Below, in pieces: positions 4,199 to 7,126 of a stretch of DNA of 7,126 nucleotides. The notes below the pieces were generated by a model. It was not told where the DNA came from, did not search any database, and saw only the letters and a list, made by a program, of their open reading frames with translations. Position 1 is the first letter of the stretch. Every line of letters begins with the position of its first letter. This DNA comes from Planctomycetota bacterium (lineage in GTDB: Bacteria; Planctomycetota; UBA1135; UBA2386). The position numbers and the translations under genes are program-made. The stretch lies in the NCBI GenBank assembly GCA_020425885.1, contig JAGQRA010000191.1, positions 1 to 7,126 of the forward strand, in the 5' to 3' direction.

Positions 4199-7126
4199 TC
4201 AGTGCGCGGTCACCCAGATCGCGTTGCTCGCCGACACCAAGAGCGGGTTGCCGGTGTCGAGCAGCCAGGCCTGGACCGCCAGGTTCAGGCCGGATGGCAG
4301 CGGGAAGGCGAGCTGGAACGACAGTCGGAAGTGACCGTTGGCGTCGGCGGTCAGGAACGCCGGCGGCGGCGGGTTGTCGGGGATCAGGGTGCCGCCGAGG
4401 AACGGCTGGCAGTCGATCGAGGTGCCGTAGAGCAGCGCGACCGGTGCGAACGGCAGCGCGCCGTTCAGCTCCAGGGTCTGGGTCGTGCCGGCCACGAGTC
4501 GGCCGTTGCCGACCAGCCACGGCGTCTGCGCGTTCGATCCCGGCAGGGCAAAGCCGAGGTCGACCCACTTGTCGACGAGCGCCTCGCGGCAGCGGATCGC
4601 GAGGTAGAGCGTGTTGCGCTGGGTGACGGCGAGGCCGACGTTGCTGCCGGTGGCAGGGCTCGCGTCGCGGAACAGCAGCCCGCCCAGGGTGTTGACCGGG
4701 CCATCGGCGCGTCGGTCCGGGATCGACGTCGCGCGCAGTGCTGTCACCTTCGCGACCAGCCTGAACCTGTGGCCGGGCGGCAGCAGCCAGTCGACGGCGA
4801 GGAAACTGCGGCGATTGCGGCTCGAGGTGGTCCGGTTCAGCGTGCCGTTCTGGACCAGCACCGGGCTCGACAGTTGGGTCACATCCCACAGCGCCACGTT
4901 GAACGGACCATTGGGGCCGGTGACCGGAGCCGCGAGTTGGCCATCGAGCACGATCTCGGCGATGCGGACGTGATCCGGCGCATTGTTGGTGTCGAAGTCG
5001 AGACCGACGAACTGGTCCGGGTTCGGCGCCTGGCTCGGCGCCGGGTTCGGCGTCGTGGCCGTCGGCAGGCGCAGGCCGCCGCCGCTGGTGAACAGCGGTG
5101 GTGCCTCGTGGATGCTCGGTCGCATCTCGAAGCCGTTGATGCGGACCACGCCGCTGCGGAAGACCAGGATCTCGCGATCCGTGAGGGTGGCGAAGTCGAT
5201 CGAACCGAGCGCCGGGTTGACGTGCTTGTCGACGCGGTGGATGCCCTCTGCGGACCGGGTCGGGAAGTTGACGACGACGTCGAAACGCAGGTCGACGGCG
5301 GGATCGCCCGGATCCGGATCCTGCGGCAGCGCGAAGTGCAGCGCGTACTCGTTCTGGTTGAGGTAGCCGTGCCCGCTGGCCGTGAACTTGCGTCGCACGA
5401 CGTCGGTCTCGCCGGCGATCATGATCGTCACCGCGGCGCCGAACTCGGTCTGCAGTCCGGCGGCGACGGTCGCCGAATCGCGCAGCGGCTGGACGCGGAC
5501 GTAGCGTCGGTCCGCCGCCGGCGTCGTCGTGTCATAGAGTGTGTTCTCGTAGAAGTGCGCGGTGTTGAGCCAATTGCCGAGGGCGCAGTCGAGGTCGCCG
5601 TCGTGGTCCCAGTCGCCCCAGGCCGGTGTCGCCGACGTCAGGTGGTAGCTCGGGATGCCGTGCGTGGCGACGGTGAACTGCCGGGTGCCGGTCTCGACCA
5701 GCATGTTGCGGCGGAATACCTGTCGCGTCGTGAAGTCGATGTCGCCGTCGTTGTCCCAGTCCTCGGCCGACATGCCGAGGTCGAGGCCGATCGATGCGCT
5801 GGTGATGATCGTGGGTTCACCCTGGAAGAACATGCCATCGCCGTAGCTCTCCCACAGCTTCACGCCCTGCGAGGTGTAGACGACGAACAGGTCCTCGTCG
5901 CCATCCATGTCGTAGTCGAAGAACATCGCGCCTTCGTCGAGCTGGTTCTGCAGGCCGATGCCCGCGGCGGCGGCGGTCAGGGCGTCGAAGTCGATGCCCT
6001 GGGTCGTCCGGTTCTGGTAGAGGGTGCCGTTGCTGTAGAGGTCGAGGTCGCCGTCGTGATCGACGTCGCAGAACTGCGCGCCCTCGGGCCGGTAGCTCGT
6101 GGTCGGATTGTCCAGGCCCGAGGCGGCGCTGGTCTCCTGGAAGCGGTAGGCGCCGCTCGGGCCGGTCGGGCCGAGGTTGGTCCAGAAGAAGTTGCCGACG
6201 CTCGTGACCCAGGGCGGGTAGACCGGCAGGAACAGATCGAGATCGCCGTCGTTGTCGACGTCGGCCCACCCGGCGGTCTCGGCATCGAGGCCGCACGGCT
6301 CGGTGATGATGGTGCCGGCCGGCGTCGCGACTTCGGCGAAGGTCGCGCCGATGCCGAGGTTCTGCAGCAGGTGGAAACACCTGTCGGCGCCGTTGCAGCA
6401 GGCGCGCGGTTCGACGGCGAGGTCCGGGAAGCCGTCGTTGTCGTAGTCGCCGAACGACGAACCGTAGCGATACACGGTCGGCATCAGGATCTGCGTCGGC
6501 GATTGGTCGAGGTCGGCGACCAGCTGCCAACCGGTGCCCTGCAGATTGCGCCACAGCCGGGCCGACTGCAGGCAGAACACGTCGATCCAGCCGTCGCGAT
6601 CGTAGTCGCCGAACGACACGCCGTTGGAGCTGCCGAAGTCCAGTCCCGTCGGGAAGGTGGTGTTGGTCCACAGCGCGAGCGGCACGTCGAAGACCAGCGA
6701 CGGGCCGGGTGGTTTGCTCGTCGGCAGCCAGGTCATGGTGTAGGTGGCACCGGTCTCGGCCCCGGGGCGCAGGTCACCGAAGTCCCAGACGCGCCGGGTC
6801 ACGCCGGCCGGCGGTTCGGTCAGCCAGCTGCACCGGTCCATCGGGAAGCTGATGCCCGATCCCGTCGGATCCTGCCATTCGCGCGTGGCGAAGACGTCGT
6901 GCAGCGTGGTCGGGCCGCTGTTGCGCAGCAGCAGCTGCACGATGAGTCGCGGCCCGTCGGGGTCGAAACGGAACGTCGAGGTGATGTGTAGCGACGGTGC
7001 TTTCGTCACGACCTCGACCGCGTGCGGCGACGCCTTCATCGCGACCGGGAGCAGCGGGGCGCGGTTGGCCCAGTCGGCGACGAGGCCGGCGGCACCGGCC
7101 TCGACGACGCCATCGGCGTCGACGTA
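4199..7126 (-). CDS. Secreted VCBS/FG-GAP repeat protein with ASPIC/UnbV domain, 5' partial
   Basis: The frame is open from the right edge to TGA 4201-4199, giving about 975 visible residues. The ATG at 7039-7037 is probably internal, because 29 more in-frame residues precede it without a stop; the true start and any signal peptide lie outside the window. Numbered from that Met: ~15-120 is a beta-rich segment. Residues 145-484 hold seven calcium-type DxDxDGxxD motifs spaced 49-65 residues apart, as in an FG-GAP/VCBS beta-propeller. Residues ~530-615 match ASPIC/UnbV (EFGAAVTIMIAG, then SGHGYLNQNEYALHFALP). Residues ~630-800 form an unassigned beta-rich region. Residues ~815-946 resemble a C-terminal module I associate with large exported Planctomycetota proteins (WVDLGFALPG, then GNGRLVAGTTQTLEL). 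Likely an extracellular or surface calcium-binding protein; ligand unknown. Stop codon is TGA. It is the first visible gene of the three-gene - strand unit. Confidence 0.92.
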   Translation of the reverse strand, partial: YVDADGVVEAGAAGLVADWANRAPLLPVAMKASPHAVEVVTKAPSLHITSTFRFDPDGPRLIVQLLLRNSGPTTLHDVFATREWQDPTGSGISFPMDRCSWLTEPPAGVTRRVWDFGDLRPGAETGATYTMTWLPTSKPPGPSLVFDVPLALWTNTTFPTGLDFGSSNGVSFGDYDRDGWIDVFCLQSARLWRNLQGTGWQLVADLDQSPTQILMPTVYRYGSSFGDYDNDGFPDLAVEPRACCNGADRCFHLLQNLGIGATFAEVATPAGTIITEPCGLDAETAGWADVDNDGDLDLFLPVYPPWVTSVGNFFWTNLGPTGPSGAYRFQETSAASGLDNPTTSYRPEGAQFCDVDHDGDLDLYSNGTLYQNRTTQGIDFDALTAAAAGIGLQNQLDEGAMFFDYDMDGDEDLFVVYTSQGVKLWESYGDGMFFQGEPTIITSASIGLDLGMSAEDWDNDGDIDFTTRQVFRRNMLVETGTRQFTVATHGIPSYHLTSATPAWGDWDHDGDLDCALGNWLNTAHFYENTLYDTTTPAADRRYVRVQPLRDSATVAAGLQTEFGAAVTIMIAGETDVVRRKFTASGHGYLNQNEYALHFALPQDPDPGDPAVDLRFDVVVNFPTRSAEGIHRVDKHVNPALGSIDFATLTDREILVFRSGVVRINGFEMRPSIHEAPPLFTSGGGLRLPTATTPNPAPSQAPNPDQFVGLDFDTNNAPDHVRIAEIVLDGQLAAPVTGPNGPFNVALWDVTQLSSPVLVQNGTLNRTTSSRNRRSFLAVDWLLPPGHRFRLVAKVTALRATSIPDRRADGPVNTLGGLLFRDASPATGSNVGLAVTQRNTLYLAIRCREALVDKWVDLGFALPGSNAQTPWLVGNGRLVAGTTQTLELNGALPFAPVALLYGTSIDCQPFLGGTLIPDNPPPPAFLTADANGHFRLSFQLAFPLPSGLNLAVQAWLLDTGNPLLVSASNAIWVTAH
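5588..6607 (-). repeat. Seven degenerate calcium-motif repeats within the VCBS/FG-GAP propeller
   Basis: In coding order the motifs are DYDRDGWID, DYDNDGFPD, DVDNDGDLD, DVDHDGDLD, DYDMDGDED, DWDNDGDID and DWDHDGDLD, starting at residues 145, 198, 260, 325, 375, 427 and 476 counted from the Met at 7039. Several are preceded by Gly or Phe-Cys on a hydrophobic strand. Spacing of 49-65 residues fits one motif per propeller blade, so a seven-bladed propeller is the simplest reading. At DNA level they appear on the + strand as recurrent gtcgccgtcgtggtcc-like stretches, which explains the visible nucleotide repetitiveness here. Confidence 0.85.

Noticed and set aside
2973..4334. 453-residue open frame on the + strand
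   Set aside because: Antisense shadow of the TMTC-like gene, dominated by Arg, Gln, His and Glu, with no family features.
4185..4889. N-terminal extension of the TMTC-like protein to an upstream ATG at 4889
   Set aside because: The added ~235 residues overlap the VCBS/ASPIC C-terminus in another frame and are Arg/Pro-rich. The membrane topology and family start fit ATG 4184.
4202..6991. 929-residue open frame on the + strand
   Set aside because: Antisense shadow of the VCBS/ASPIC gene; Arg/Val/Glu-rich low-complexity translation without domains, produced by the complement of GC-biased codons.
1377..7126. Genome-wide reassignment of TGA (for example to Trp or Gly)
   Set aside because: TGG is used for Trp throughout, and TGA ends the three - strand genes at sensible C-termini (1377, 2439, 4199). 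Recoding is confined to two motif positions.

Overview
The window is very GC-rich with strong G/C preference at third codon positions. It holds four genes: one on the + strand at the left edge, and three on the - strand that look like one transcription unit reading right to left. Both edge genes run off the window. The content suggests Planctomycetota: a DUF1501 protein, a large secreted VCBS/FG-GAP protein with an ASPIC/UnbV domain and a beta-rich C-terminal module of a type I associate with that phylum, and no clear Shine-Dalgarno sites. This placement is an inference from family content; there is no rRNA or marker gene here.

Layout: (1) 1-1344 (+), the C-terminal ~447 residues of a DUF1501 protein. 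(2) 1345-1376, a 32-base convergent gap with a perfect short hairpin. (3) 1377-2342 (-), a 321-residue protein whose frame is crossed by two TGA codons, at 2169-2171 and 1809-1811. (4) 2343-2438, a 96-base gap with a 9-base-period direct repeat and a 10-base palindrome. (5) 2439-4184 (-), a multi-spanning GT-C/TMTC-like membrane protein with C-terminal TPRs. (6) 4199-7126 (-), a partial VCBS/ASPIC protein, 14 bases upstream of the membrane protein gene.

The main result is gene 3. Standard translation breaks it into pieces, or an annotator would prefer the open antisense frame. Read through, it is an N-terminal thioredoxin-like domain fused to a C-terminal MsrA-like domain. The first TGA falls at the first redox position of a VPG-x-ST-C motif, giving UxxC. 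The second falls exactly at the catalytic cysteine of the MsrA GCFW signature, giving UFW. Each TGA is followed at the right distance by a perfect-stem hairpin with G at the second loop position, matching the bacterial SECIS pattern. There is no TAA, TAG or frameshift in the frame. I read this as an exported double-selenocysteine oxidoreductase in which the thioredoxin-like domain may recycle the MsrA-like domain.

The three - strand genes probably all act at or outside the inner membrane: a secreted propeller protein, a membrane glycosyltransferase-like protein, and an exported redox protein. A shared pathway is not demonstrated. The selenocysteine machinery genes (selA, selB, selC, selD) are not in the window.
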